A stretch of 64,000 nucleotides of DNA from Cellulomonas sp. SG140. GTDB lineage: Bacteria; Actinomycetota; Actinomycetes; Actinomycetales; Cellulomonadaceae. The translations under genes and the position numbers were made by a program. Shown here piece by piece: positions 16,808-26,021 of the stretch; positions within the stretch are counted from its first letter, which is position 1; every line of letters begins with the position of its first letter. Under the pieces are notes generated by a model. The model made no database searches. It saw only the letters and a list, made by a program, of their open reading frames with translations, and was not told where the DNA came from. Location of the stretch: assembly GCF_025770785.1 (NCBI RefSeq), contig NZ_JANZLA010000005.1:190679-254678 (forward strand), given 5' to 3'.

Positions 16808-16876
16808 CCGATCCCCACTGCGGCCTCTCCCGCCGGCCGTCCCGGAGCGGCCCGGTCGCTGCCGCATCGGCTGCGG

Positions 16877-17938
16877 TCAGCTGCGCCGCGCGACCGATCC
16901 GCGCTCGCGCAGCGGCATGCTCACGCGGTGCACCGGTTCGGTGGACGTGTCGGTGGTCGTACCGTCCGCGCCGATCTGCTCGACGAGCAGCTCGACGGCC
17001 CGTCGTCCCAGGTCGTGGTGCGGGATGGCGAACGTCGTCAGGCCCGGGCGCAGCCACTGGGCGAGGGGTGCGTCGTCGAAGGAGACCACCGAGACGTCGC
17101 CGGGGACGGTCAGACCCGCCTCCTGGATCGCCTGGTAGGCACCGAAGGCCAGGCGGTCGTTCAGGGTGATGATCGCCTGCCCGGGACCCCACTCCTCGAG
17201 CAGCCGGTGCGTCGCCTCCCAGCCGACGCGGGGCTCCCACTCGGACACCAGGTGACCGCTGGCCAGCTCGAGGCCCGCGGCGTGCAGCGTCTCCCGGATG
17301 CCGGCCAGACGTTCGACGCCCGCCACGGTGCCGGGTGGCACGTCGTGCTCGCCGGGGCCCGCTCCGACCAGGTGGATCGAGCGGTGACCGGCGTCGAGCA
17401 GTAGCCGCGCCGCCGCGCGTCCCGCCGTCAGTTCGTCCGGGATGACGGCCGGGATGGAGCTGGTGCGCTGCTCGGGCAGGGCGTTGAGCAGGATCGCCGG
17501 CACCTGGTCCAGCCCCGAGGGCAGGGGTCGGGTGCGGGTGAACATCGAGGCGAGAACGATCCCGTCGACCTGCCGGTCGAGCATCGCGTCGAGCAGCCGG
17601 CGCTCCAGCTCCGGGTCGCCCTCGGTCTCGGCGATGAACAGCATGAAGCCGTGCGCCCGTGCGGTCTCCAGCGCGCCCTTGATCATGTCCCCGGCGAGCT
17701 GGGAGGTGGCGACCGTGTCGGAGACGAACCCCAGCGTGCGGCTCGAGCCGTTGCGAAGGCCGATCGAGACGATGTTGGGCCGGTAGCCGAGGGCGGCCGA
17801 CGCCTCACGGACCCGTTGCTGCACCGTCGGGGAGATGCGCAGCTCGTCCCCACGGCCCGAGAGCACCAGCGAGGCGGTGGTGCCGGAGACCCCGGCTGCG
17901 CTCGCGACGTCCGCGAGGGTCACTCTCTTTCGGCCCAA
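16877..17938 (-). CDS. LacI-family transcriptional regulator of the adjacent sugar operon
   Basis: 353 residues starting at TTG (17938), chosen because GAGGAG sits five bases before it and translation gives the usual LGRKRVTLADVASAAGVS start; a GTG six codons upstream is the alternative. Helix-turn-helix VTLADVASAAGVSGTTASLVLSG is followed by a periplasmic-binding-protein-like sugar domain (VDGIVLASMF ... AIITLNDRLAFGAYQAI ... VSVVSFDDAPLAQWLRPGLTT). It is divergent from the sucrose-type importer, and a palindrome lies between, so it very likely represses that operon until a sugar binds. Confidence 0.92.
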   Translation of the reverse strand: MGRKRVTLADVASAAGVSGTTASLVLSGRGDELRISPTVQQRVREASAALGYRPNIVSIGLRNGSSRTLGFVSDTVATSQLAGDMIKGALETARAHGFMLFIAETEGDPELERRLLDAMLDRQVDGIVLASMFTRTRPLPSGLDQVPAILLNALPEQRTSSIPAVIPDELTAGRAAARLLLDAGHRSIHLVGAGPGEHDVPPGTVAGVERLAGIRETLHAAGLELASGHLVSEWEPRVGWEATHRLLEEWGPGQAIITLNDRLAFGAYQAIQEAGLTVPGDVSVVSFDDAPLAQWLRPGLTTFAIPHHDLGRRAVELLVEQIGADGTTTDTSTEPVHRVSMPLRERGSVARRS

Positions 17939-18082
17939 CTCAGCTCCTCGGCTCACGCGGATCGTAGTGGGCACCGTGGGGCCCGCAGGGCGCCCGGACG
18001 CCGCCCGCACGGTCGCCACGGGGGCGCCCCGTGAGCAGCCGGGAGCGCACCGACGGCGCGGAGCCGGCGGTGGCTGCGGCGC

Positions 18083-18133
18083 TTGACAGGGCGGCGCCCA
18101 TACGGGACCTTAGCCGGGCTAAGCCGATTTAGC
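18083..18133 (+). promoter_or_regulatory. Promoter/operator region of the sucrose-type operon
   Basis: TTGACA (18083-18088) is a consensus -35 element. Downstream lies the palindrome CTTAGCC-G-GGCTAAG (18109-18123), overlapping a second imperfect one, GCTAA-N6-TTAGC (18118-18133), whose centre is the CG step typical of LacI-family operators. I see no good -10 at standard spacing, so exact start is uncertain. The site is suitably placed for LacI repression. Confidence 0.6.
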
Positions 18134-18190
18134 ACCCGTCGGGCCCGTGCTGGCCGACGACCATGGCCCGCTCCACGAAGGGAGACACCG

Positions 18191-19561
18191 GTGTCTCGAC
18201 CTGGATCAGCTCGACGAACGGCCCTCACCACCAGCGTGATCTTGGGAACCGCGCTCGCCCTGGCGGCGTGCAGCGCCCCCGGGGGCACGGCAACCGCCTC
18301 CACGGCTGCGTCCACCGGTTCGGCGACGTTCGCCGGCGGCTCGCCCACGTGCGGCACCTCGCCCGTGACGCTGAGCACCTACATCGAGACCGGGTTCCCG
18401 CTGCCGAAGAACCTCACCGACGAGTTCACCAAGCAGTACCCGAACGTCACCTTCAAGATCCGCGAGGACCAGTTCGCGGTGATCACCCAGAACGCACCGC
18501 GCGTGCTCGTCGACGACCCGCCGGACCTCATGCGGCTCCCGCAGGTCTCCGGTCTGGTGAAGGACGGGCTGCTGCTGAACCTCGACCCCTACGCCAAGGC
18601 GTTCGGCTGGGACAAGTGGCCCGCCTCGCAGCTGGAGCAGATGCGGGTGGACGCCGACGGCCGCCGCGGTGACGGTCCGCTCTACGCCATGGGCCTGAAC
18701 TTCTCGATGACCGGCGTCTTCTACAACAAGGACCTCGCCGCGAAGTTCGGGATGACCGAGGCCCCCAAGACGCTCGACGACCTGGACGCCGCGCTGAAGA
18801 AGGCCAAGGACGCCGGCATCACGCCGATCGTGCAGTTCAACGGCGGCGCCACCGGCGGCCTCGCGTTCCCGCTGCAGGGCCTGATGGCGTCCTACGGCGA
18901 CGCGTCGGCGATCAACGCGTGGATCTACCAGAAGTCGGGCGCGACGATCGACACGCCGACCAACCTCCAGGCCGCGCAGCACCTGCAGCAGTGGATCTCG
19001 TCGGGCTACTTCGCCAGCGACGTCAACTCGATCGACTACGCGACCATGATGAGCCGGTTCATCGACGGCAAGAGCGCGTTCATCTTCGACGGCGACTGGG
19101 AGTCCGGGAACCTCGACCAGAAGATGCCGGGCAAGGTCGGCTTCTTCCTCATGCCCCCGGCCCAGGCCGGCGGCAAGTTCGGGGCCATGTCCGCCCCGCT
19201 GACCTACGGCATCTCCGCCAAGGCCAAGCACGCCGACTGCGCGGCCTTCTTCCTCAACTGGGTGGCGACCAACCAGCAGGCCCGGACCATCGACGTCCAG
19301 GTGGGCGGCTCGCACCCGATGGGCCCGGCGGACGCCTTCATGCCGGCCGTCGACAAGAACACCGTCACCGGCCAGACGCTGGCCGCCGGCGCGCAGATCG
19401 GCGCGGACAACGGTGCGATGGACTTCATCGCCAACGCGACCGGTGCGATCTACGCCAAGAGCTGGACGCCCAACCTGCAGAAGCTGGTGGCGGGCCAGAT
19501 CGACGCCAAGGGGCTGCTGACGGCCGTCCAGGCGGACTACAAGACCCAGATCGGCAGCTGA
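18191..19561 (+). CDS. Sugar ABC transporter solute-binding lipoprotein (family 1)
   Basis: 456 residues from a GTG with GAAGGGAG upstream. Signal peptide with lipobox ALAAC at about 26-30. The mature part is a family-1 extracellular sugar-binding protein (FSMTGVFYNKDLAAKFG, FIDGKSAFIFDGDWESGNL). It is first gene of an operon with two permeases, an esterase and sucrose phosphorylase, so a sucrose-like alpha-glucoside is the probable ligand. No ATPase gene is present; a shared MsiK-type ATPase elsewhere is expected, as is usual in actinobacteria. Confidence 0.92.
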   Translation: MSRPGSARRTALTTSVILGTALALAACSAPGGTATASTAASTGSATFAGGSPTCGTSPVTLSTYIETGFPLPKNLTDEFTKQYPNVTFKIREDQFAVITQNAPRVLVDDPPDLMRLPQVSGLVKDGLLLNLDPYAKAFGWDKWPASQLEQMRVDADGRRGDGPLYAMGLNFSMTGVFYNKDLAAKFGMTEAPKTLDDLDAALKKAKDAGITPIVQFNGGATGGLAFPLQGLMASYGDASAINAWIYQKSGATIDTPTNLQAAQHLQQWISSGYFASDVNSIDYATMMSRFIDGKSAFIFDGDWESGNLDQKMPGKVGFFLMPPAQAGGKFGAMSAPLTYGISAKAKHADCAAFFLNWVATNQQARTIDVQVGGSHPMGPADAFMPAVDKNTVTGQTLAAGAQIGADNGAMDFIANATGAIYAKSWTPNLQKLVAGQIDAKGLLTAVQADYKTQIGS

Positions 19562-19571
19562 GGGAACCACC

Positions 19572-20537
19572 ATGCAGAAGCGGTCGACGACCATCCGGCG
19601 TCACCGCGAGGACGAGGCCGCAGCTCGCTTCACGACGGACCGCAGGCGTCGCGCACTTCGCGCGCGGCGCCTGCGGCGCGGCGGGCTGGCCCTGGCGCTC
19701 ACGGCACCGGCAGTCCTCGCCTACGTGATCTTCGTGATCCGGCCCATCGTCATGACGGTGCAGTACTCGTTCTACAAGTGGGACGGGATCACGCCGTCGA
19801 CCTGGGCAGGACTGTCGAACTACGTCGCGATCCTGCACAACCCCGAGCTGTCCGGCTCGATCGTCAACGCGTTCACGCTGATCCTGTTCTTCAGCTTCGT
19901 CCCGGTGGCGCTCGGCCTGTTCACCGCCAACGCGATCCGCGGGTTCGCCACCAGCCGGCTGGCCGTCGTCGCCCGCACCGTGCTGTTCCTGCCGCAGATC
20001 ATCCCGCTGGTGGCCGCCGGCATCATGTGGAGCTGGCAGCTGTCCACGGACGGCGTGGTGAACCAGGTCTTCCGGCTGCTCGGGCTCGGCCGGCTGGCGC
20101 GCCCGTGGCTCGGCGACTTCGGCACGGCGCTGCCCGCGGTCGGCGTGATCGGCGCGTGGGTGCTGTTCGGCCTGTGCATGCTGCTGCTGCTCGCCGGCAT
20201 GACCAAGATCGACCCCTCGCTCTACGAGGCGGCCCGCGTCGACGGCGCCGGTCCGGTGCGCGAGTTCTTCTCGATCACGCTGCCGAGCCTTCGGCAGGAG
20301 GTGGTCGTCTGCCTCACCGTGACGATCATCGCGGCGCTCGCCAGCTTCGACATCGTCTACATCGCCACGCAGGGCGGACCCGGCAACCGGACGCTCGTGC
20401 CGGGCCTGGAGATCTACTACCTCGCGTTCTTCCAGCGACAGGTCGGCAGCGCGTCCGCGCTGGCCGTGGTGCTCATGCTCCTCGTGCTCGCCGTGGTCCT
20501 GCCGCTGCAGTCGCTCAGCCGGGAAGGCAAGTCGTGA
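19572..20537 (+). CDS. Sugar ABC transporter permease (MalF type)
   Basis: 321 residues. An Arg-rich cytoplasmic N-terminus of about 40 residues is followed by six membrane segments, with the coupling loop YEAARVDGAGPVREFFSITLPSL (EAA motif). It starts ten bases after the binding-protein stop, and its stop overlaps the next permease start (GTGA). It forms the transmembrane channel with the following gene. Confidence 0.93.
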   Translation: MQKRSTTIRRHREDEAAARFTTDRRRRALRARRLRRGGLALALTAPAVLAYVIFVIRPIVMTVQYSFYKWDGITPSTWAGLSNYVAILHNPELSGSIVNAFTLILFFSFVPVALGLFTANAIRGFATSRLAVVARTVLFLPQIIPLVAAGIMWSWQLSTDGVVNQVFRLLGLGRLARPWLGDFGTALPAVGVIGAWVLFGLCMLLLLAGMTKIDPSLYEAARVDGAGPVREFFSITLPSLRQEVVVCLTVTIIAALASFDIVYIATQGGPGNRTLVPGLEIYYLAFFQRQVGSASALAVVLMLLVLAVVLPLQSLSREGKS

Positions 20538-21358
20538 TCGTCTCTCGTCGCGAGCAGTGGCTCGGCCGCGTCCTGCTCGTCATCCTCATGGCCGTGACGG
20601 TGCTGCCGTTCGTCAGCCTCTTCGTCACCGCCCTGCACCCGTCGGGCACGTACCCGGCCGGGCTCTCGTGGCCCGCCACCCCGCACTGGTCCAACTTCGT
20701 CGAGGCGTTCAAGGCCGCCGACATGGGCCGGCTGCTCTGGTCCAGCGTGCTGATCGAGGTGGGCGTCGTGCCCGTCTCCCTGCTGATCTCCACGATGGCC
20801 GGGTTCGCGCTGGGCCACCTGAGGCCGCCCGGCGGCCGGGCGCTGTTCATCGGGTTCCTGCTGGGGCTGACGCTGCCCTTCGAGGGCATCATCATCCCGC
20901 TCTACTACCAGATGCGTGACCTGGGCCTGCTGAACACCAGGTGGGCGATCATCCTGCCGCTGATCGGCCTCTACATGCCGTTCGCGGTGTTCTGGATGCG
21001 CGCGCACTTCATCACCATGCCGGACGACATCTCGGAGGCCGCCCGCATCGACGGCGCCAACCTGTGGCAGCTGTTCTGGCGGATCCACGTGCCGCTGTCG
21101 ATGCCCGCGCTGTCGTCGTTGGCGATCCTGCTGTTCCTGTGGAGCTGGAACCAGTTCCTGCTCGCCGTGGTGCTGGTGTCCGACCCGCTGCAGCGCACCA
21201 TGGCCGGTGCGCTGGGTGCGTTCCAGGGTCAGTGGGGCACCGACATCCCGCTGCTGTGCGCGGGATCGCTGCTGATCCTGACCCCGACGTTGGTGATCTT
21301 CCTGGTGTTCCAGCGGCGCTTCGTGTCCGCGCTGCTGCAGGGCTCGCTGAAGGGATGA
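20534..21358 (+). CDS. Sugar ABC transporter permease (MalG type)
   Basis: 274 residues from the GTG that overlaps the upstream stop. Six membrane segments and the EAA loop ISEAARIDGANLWQLFWRIHVPL are present. The stop overlaps the ATG of the esterase gene, keeping the operon coupled. The frame is open upstream, but that part lies within the first permease gene. Confidence 0.93.
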   Translation: MIVSRREQWLGRVLLVILMAVTVLPFVSLFVTALHPSGTYPAGLSWPATPHWSNFVEAFKAADMGRLLWSSVLIEVGVVPVSLLISTMAGFALGHLRPPGGRALFIGFLLGLTLPFEGIIIPLYYQMRDLGLLNTRWAIILPLIGLYMPFAVFWMRAHFITMPDDISEAARIDGANLWQLFWRIHVPLSMPALSSLAILLFLWSWNQFLLAVVLVSDPLQRTMAGALGAFQGQWGTDIPLLCAGSLLILTPTLVIFLVFQRRFVSALLQGSLKG

Positions 21359-22383
21359 GCGCCTCGACGCCCCGACCCCCGTTCGACCCGCAGATCGCCG
21401 CCGCACTCGCCGCCGACGGTGACGTGGTGACCTCGCTCGCGGCGGCCGACATCCCGGCGCTGCGCCGTCGGGTGGCTGCCCCCGACGTCGCGGCGATCAC
21501 CCGTGGCGGCACGTACCGCATGACGTCGCACCGGGTGCCCGGCACCGGGACGGCTCCGGACGTGACGCTGACCCTGGTGCGGCCCGTCGTCGCGGACCAC
21601 CCGCTGCCGGTGCTCTACCACCTGCACGGCGGTGGCATGGTGACCGGGGCGGCGCACGAGGAGCTGCCCTGGCTGGTGGGTGTCGCGGCGCAGCTCGGCG
21701 CGGCGGTCGCTGCCGTGGAGTACCGGCTCGCGCCCGAGTGGCGCTACCCGGCGGCGCTCGACGACAGCTACGCGGGCCTCGTGTGGCTGGTGGACCACGC
21801 GGCGGAGCTGGGCCTCGACCCCGGGCTGGTGGTGGTCTCCGGCGTCAGCGCGGGGGCGGGGCTGGCTGCGGCCACCGCGCTGGCGGCCCGCGACCGCAGC
21901 GGTCCGCGCCTGGCGGGGCAGCTGCTGGTGTACCCGATGCTCGACGACCGCAACGAGAGCGCGTCGGGCCACCAGATGGCCGGGGTCGGCGCTTGGGACC
22001 GGGAGGCGAACGCCACCGGCTGGGGGGCCTACCTGGGGGACCTCGTCGGCGGTCCGGACGTGCCGGCCTATGCCGCGTCGGCGCGTGCGGAGGACCTCGG
22101 CGGGCTGCCGCCGACGTACCTCGAGGTCGCCTCGGCCGAGACGTTCCGGGACGAGATCGTCGCCTACGCCGCCCGGCTGTGGGCGGCGGGCGGCGACGCC
22201 GAGCTGCACGTGTGGCCGGGCGGCTGCCACGGCTTCGACTTCCTGGTGCCGGAGGCGGACCTGTCCCGTGCCGCGCGCGCGGCGCGCGTGAGCTGGCTGA
22301 CCCGCACGCTGGCGCGCAGGGCCCGCGACGGGGTGCTCGCGCGCGCCGCAGCGAGCACGCTGGACGACGAGCAGACCCCATGA
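21355..22383 (+). CDS. Alpha/beta-hydrolase of the HSL type (esterase/deacetylase)
   Basis: 342 residues. The hormone-sensitive-lipase motif HGGG is in YHLHGGGMVTGAAHEE, the nucleophile in GVSAG (GxSxG), then an acidic residue near ETFRDEIVAY and the catalytic His in GGCHGFDFL. No signal peptide, so it is cytoplasmic. Its ATGA coupling between the sugar permeases and sucrose phosphorylase suggests it removes acyl groups from an imported sugar ester. That substrate is inferred from context only. Confidence 0.9.
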   Translation: MSASTPRPPFDPQIAAALAADGDVVTSLAAADIPALRRRVAAPDVAAITRGGTYRMTSHRVPGTGTAPDVTLTLVRPVVADHPLPVLYHLHGGGMVTGAAHEELPWLVGVAAQLGAAVAAVEYRLAPEWRYPAALDDSYAGLVWLVDHAAELGLDPGLVVVSGVSAGAGLAAATALAARDRSGPRLAGQLLVYPMLDDRNESASGHQMAGVGAWDREANATGWGAYLGDLVGGPDVPAYAASARAEDLGGLPPTYLEVASAETFRDEIVAYAARLWAAGGDAELHVWPGGCHGFDFLVPEADLSRAARAARVSWLTRTLARRARDGVLARAAASTLDDEQTP

Positions 22384-22426
22384 CCGCCCTGGTCGCCCAG
22401 GGTGTCGCAGCGACGAAGGATCGCAG

Positions 22427-23914
22427 ATGACCACCACCCAGCCGTCCGCCACCGGACCGCAGCTGATCACGTACGCCGACCGGCTCGGGGGCGACCTGCG
22501 CGCGCTCGACGCGCTGCTGACCGGCCCGCTGGCCGGTGCGTTCGACGGCGTGCACGTGCTGCCCTTCTACACGCCGTTCGACGGTGCCGACGCGGGCTTC
22601 GACCCGCGCGACCACACCGCCGTCGACCCCCGCCTGGGCGGCTGGGACGACGTGCGGGCGATCAGCGCCACGCACACGGTGATGGCCGACGTGATCGTCA
22701 ACCACATGTCCGCGCAGTCGGCCCAGTTCCTCGACGTGGTGACCCGGGGCGACCGGTCACCGTGGGCCGGCATGTTCCTCACCCTGTCCTCCGTGTACCC
22801 CGACGGCGTCACCGAGGAGGAGCTCGCCGGCATCTACCGGCCGCGTCCCGGGCTGCCGTTCACGCCGATGACGCTCGGCGGCCGCCGTCGCCTGGTGTGG
22901 ACCACGTTCACGGCCGAGCAGGTGGACCTGGACGTGCGTGACCCGCTCGCCTGGGAGTACCTCACGTCCGTGATCGACGCCCTGACCGGCGCCGGCGTGC
23001 GGATGCTGCGGCTCGACGCCGTCGGGTACACCGGCAAGGAGCCGGGCACCGACTGCTTCATGACGCCGTCCGCGCACGCGCTGACCGACCGCATCACCGC
23101 CTACGCCCACGAGCACGGCGCCCAGGTGCTGGTCGAGGTCCACGGCCACTACCGCCAGCAGCTGGAGATCGCCCGGCAGGTGGACCTGGTCTACGACTTC
23201 GCGCTGCCGCCGTTGGTGCTGCACGCCCTGACGGCGGCCGACCTGGGACCGCTGGACCGGTGGCTGGCGGTGCGGCCGGCCAACTGCGTCACCGTGCTGG
23301 ACACGCACGACGGCATCGGCGTGGTCGACGTCGGCGCGAGCGACCTGGTGCCGGGTGTTCCCGGCCTCATGGAGCCCGACCAGATCAGCGCCCTGGTCGA
23401 CGCCATCCACGCGAACAGCCGAGGCGGCAGCCGCCAGGCGACCGGCGCGGCCGCGTCGAACCTCGACCTCTACCAGGTCAACTGCACGTTCTATGACGCG
23501 CTCGCGGCCGACGACCGCCGGTACCTGCTGGCCCGCCTGATGCAGGTGCTGCTGCCCGGCATCCCGCAGGTGTACTACGTCGGGCTGCTGGCCGGCTCCA
23601 ACGACCTGGACCTGCTGCGACGCACCGGTGTGGGGCGCGACGTGAACCGGCACCACTACACGGCCGACGAGGTGGAGCGGGAGCTCGCCAGGCCGGTGGT
23701 GCAGGCGCAGCTGGCCGTGCTGCGGCTGCGGAACAGGCATCCGGCGTTCGGCGGGGACTTCGCGTGGACGCTGGACGGGACGGCCGCCGAGATGACGTGG
23801 CAGCGCGGGGCCGACCGGGTGGCGCTGTCGTTCGACGTGCGGGACGCGTCCTTCACGCTGAGCGCGTCCGACGAGCGCGGCACGCAGGTGCTGCTCGCCG
23901 AGCGGTCCGTGTAG
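22427..23914 (+). CDS. Sucrose phosphorylase (GH13 subfamily 18)
   Basis: 495 residues, close to the roughly 500 usual for the family. It converts sucrose and phosphate to alpha-glucose-1-phosphate and fructose in the cytoplasm. Nucleophile Asp197 in MLRLDAVGY, acid/base Glu237 in LVEVHGHY, and the third carboxylate Asp295 in LDTHDGIG are visible. The acceptor-site loop AASNLDLYQVNCTFY matches sucrose phosphorylases closely. Related enzymes act on glucosylglycerate, glucosylglycerol or sucrose-6-phosphate, so sucrose is probable but not certain. It is last in the LacI-controlled operon. Confidence 0.9.
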   Translation: MTTTQPSATGPQLITYADRLGGDLRALDALLTGPLAGAFDGVHVLPFYTPFDGADAGFDPRDHTAVDPRLGGWDDVRAISATHTVMADVIVNHMSAQSAQFLDVVTRGDRSPWAGMFLTLSSVYPDGVTEEELAGIYRPRPGLPFTPMTLGGRRRLVWTTFTAEQVDLDVRDPLAWEYLTSVIDALTGAGVRMLRLDAVGYTGKEPGTDCFMTPSAHALTDRITAYAHEHGAQVLVEVHGHYRQQLEIARQVDLVYDFALPPLVLHALTAADLGPLDRWLAVRPANCVTVLDTHDGIGVVDVGASDLVPGVPGLMEPDQISALVDAIHANSRGGSRQATGAAASNLDLYQVNCTFYDALAADDRRYLLARLMQVLLPGIPQVYYVGLLAGSNDLDLLRRTGVGRDVNRHHYTADEVERELARPVVQAQLAVLRLRNRHPAFGGDFAWTLDGTAAEMTWQRGADRVALSFDVRDASFTLSASDERGTQVLLAERSV

Positions 23915-23932
23915 CGGGTCAATCCGTTGGTC

Positions 23933-24008
23933 TGGTGGGCCCCGTGGGGATCGAACCCACAACCCGCGGATTAAAAGTCCGCTGCTCTGCCAATTGAGCT
24001 AGAGGCCC
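23933..24008 (-). tRNA. tRNA-Lys (anticodon TTT), CCA encoded
   Basis: On the minus strand the acceptor stem GGGCCTC pairs with GGGGCCC (one G-U), the anticodon loop is CTTTTAA, and the T-arm has GTTCGATCC. The 3' CCA is encoded (23933-23935). It lies between the convergent sucrose phosphorylase and RDD genes. Confidence 0.97.
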
Positions 24009-24119
24009 GGGTACGTCGTCTGCAGTCCCGCGGGTCGGACGCCCGCGGCTGCGATGACGCGGTCCGAGCCTATCCGCGGCCCGGTGACCGCTTCGGTCGA
24101 CGCAGCGCGGTGTGGACGG

Positions 24120-24833
24120 TCAGCCGCGCCGGCCCTCCATCACCACGACGGTGCGGCACATCTTGTCGGCGAACGTCTGCCGCTTCGGGTCCCACAGCGG
24201 CCAGAGGTAGCCGACGTACATCGCGGCCCCGTCGACGTAGTGCGCCAGGTCCCGGACGAACGCCATGCCGGCGCCCATCGGCGCCATCGTCTGCTCGTTG
24301 AGCAGGCGCAGACCGACCAGCTGCTTGCCCAGCGACTGCCCGGTGCGGCCCTGCCGGAAGGCGCGGTTCCAGATGGAGAACGCCAGGCCCGCGAGGCTGA
24401 GCAACGTCATCACGAGGTAGGCCGTCCCGAAGATCGGCACCGCCTGCATCGTCGCCCTGCCCTGCTCGGCGGAGGCGGCCATCGTCCGGACGAACGCGAT
24501 GTATCCCGGCAACCAGATGGCGAGCCCGACCAGGCTGAGCAGGCCCGGGACCGCCTGGTCCACGAGGAAGGCCGCGACGCGGTAGGGCCACGTGGCCAGC
24601 GGGGGTAGCGGCACGAACGGGTAGGTCGCCGGCGGGTAGCCGTACGGAGTGCCGTAGACCGGCGCCGACGGATAGGGCGGCGCGGCCGGGTAGGGCTGCG
24701 CAGGCGGATAGGGCTGGGCAGGCGGGTAGGGCGGCGGCCCGGCCTGCCCGCCGCCCTGGGAACCAGCCTGCGGAGGCGCGAAGGGGTCGGGGTCGCCGGG
24801 ACGGGCCGACGTCCAGTCGTCCTGCGAGGTCAT
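24120..24833 (-). CDS. RDD-family membrane protein
   Basis: 237 residues. The N-terminal 75 residues are Pro/Tyr/Ala-rich with YPPAQPYP repeats. The RDD domain follows (YRVAAFLVDQAVPGLLSLVG), then further membrane segments and GRTGQSLGKQLVGLRLLNEQTM, the conserved post-RDD stretch. The protein is presumably in the cytoplasmic membrane. RDD proteins have been linked to ion exchange or remain uncharacterised, so no specific role is assigned. It is divergent from the adenine deaminase gene. Confidence 0.88.
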   Translation of the reverse strand: MTSQDDWTSARPGDPDPFAPPQAGSQGGGQAGPPPYPPAQPYPPAQPYPAAPPYPSAPVYGTPYGYPPATYPFVPLPPLATWPYRVAAFLVDQAVPGLLSLVGLAIWLPGYIAFVRTMAASAEQGRATMQAVPIFGTAYLVMTLLSLAGLAFSIWNRAFRQGRTGQSLGKQLVGLRLLNEQTMAPMGAGMAFVRDLAHYVDGAAMYVGYLWPLWDPKRQTFADKMCRTVVVMEGRRG

Positions 24834-24955
24834 GGGCGCTCCCTGCGGGCGTCGGGCCGGTGCTCGCCGCGAGTATGGCAGCGGGAGACGCCGGTCACGC
24901 CGAGGCGCGTGCGCGCGTGGCAGCCTCTGACCCACCGCCACGGACAGGAGGACGC

Positions 24956-25957
24956 ATGGACCGCATCGCGGCGCTGCCCAAGGTGGAGCTGCACCTGCAC
25001 ATCGAGGGCACGCTCGAGCCGGAGCTGATCGCCGATCTGGCCGCCCGGCACGGCATCGACCTGCCGTTCGGCTCGCTGGCCGCACTGCGCTCCCGCTACC
25101 GGTTCGAGGACCTGCAGGACTTTCTCGACCTGTACTACGCGAACCTGGTGGTGCTGCGCACGCCCGACGACTTCGCCGAGCTCGCCCGCGCCTACCTGCG
25201 GCGCGCGGCGGCCGGTGGGGTGCGGCACGCGGAGATCTTCTTCGACCCGCAAGCGCACGTCAGCCGTGGCGTTGCGCTGAGCGACGTGGTCGACGGACTC
25301 GTGGAGGGCTGCCGGGCGGGGGCGGTCGAGACGGGGACGACGAGCGCCCTGATCGCCTGCTTCCTGCGCGACCGGAGCGTCGAGGAGGCTCTCGACGTGC
25401 TCGAGCAGCTGGTCGCCCTGGGGGCGCCGATCATCGGGATCGGCCTGGACTCGGCGGAGGTGGGCAACCCGCCGTCGCGGTTCGCCCCCGTCTTCGACCG
25501 TGCGCGCGAGCTCGGCCTGCACCGCGTCGCGCACGCCGGGGAGGAGGGCGGACCGGAGTACGTGCGGGAGGCGCTGGACCTGCTGGGCGTCGAGCGCGTC
25601 GATCACGGCATCCGGTCCGTCGAGGACGCCGACCTGCTGCGCCGTCTGGCCGCCGAGCGGGTGCCCCTGACCGTGTGCCCGCTGTCGAACGTCCGCCTGC
25701 ACGCCGTCCCGGAGCTGGCCGCGCACCCGCTCCCGCGCCTGATGGCCGCGGGCGTGGTGGCGACGATCAGCTCCGACGACCCGGCGTACTTCGGCGGGTA
25801 CGCCGAGGACAACTACGCGGCGGTCGCGACGCAGCTGGGGCTGACCGACGACGACCTGGCCGGGCTGGCGCGTAACGCCGTGCAGGCCAGCTTCCTGCCG
25901 CCGGAGCGCAAGCGGGCGTTGGACGACGAGATCGACGGGTGGCTGGCGGCCCGCTGA
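24956..25957 (+). CDS. Adenine deaminase (adenosine deaminase-like family)
   Basis: 333 residues, start fixed by CAGGAGGACGC before the ATG. Metal ligands: HLHIEG near residue 13-18, HAGEE (about 195) and SSDDPAYF (about 275). The LDSAEVGNPPSRF stretch and DHGIRS resemble the adenine-deaminase branch (Aah1-like) more than true adenosine deaminases, which have GDE-type sequences there. It would convert adenine to hypoxanthine for purine salvage. The adenine/adenosine choice is a judgement from motifs. Confidence 0.85.
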   Translation: MDRIAALPKVELHLHIEGTLEPELIADLAARHGIDLPFGSLAALRSRYRFEDLQDFLDLYYANLVVLRTPDDFAELARAYLRRAAAGGVRHAEIFFDPQAHVSRGVALSDVVDGLVEGCRAGAVETGTTSALIACFLRDRSVEEALDVLEQLVALGAPIIGIGLDSAEVGNPPSRFAPVFDRARELGLHRVAHAGEEGGPEYVREALDLLGVERVDHGIRSVEDADLLRRLAAERVPLTVCPLSNVRLHAVPELAAHPLPRLMAAGVVATISSDDPAYFGGYAEDNYAAVATQLGLTDDDLAGLARNAVQASFLPPERKRALDDEIDGWLAAR

Positions 25958-26021
25958 CCCGGCTGCCTGACCGGCTGCACGGCCGCGCCCGACGAGCCGG
26001 CCGGGCGGGGACGGCGGTGGG

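Noticed and set aside
18083..18133. Tried to place a full -35/-10 promoter on TTGACA
   Set aside because: No acceptable -10 at 16-19 bases, so only the -35 and palindromes are reported.
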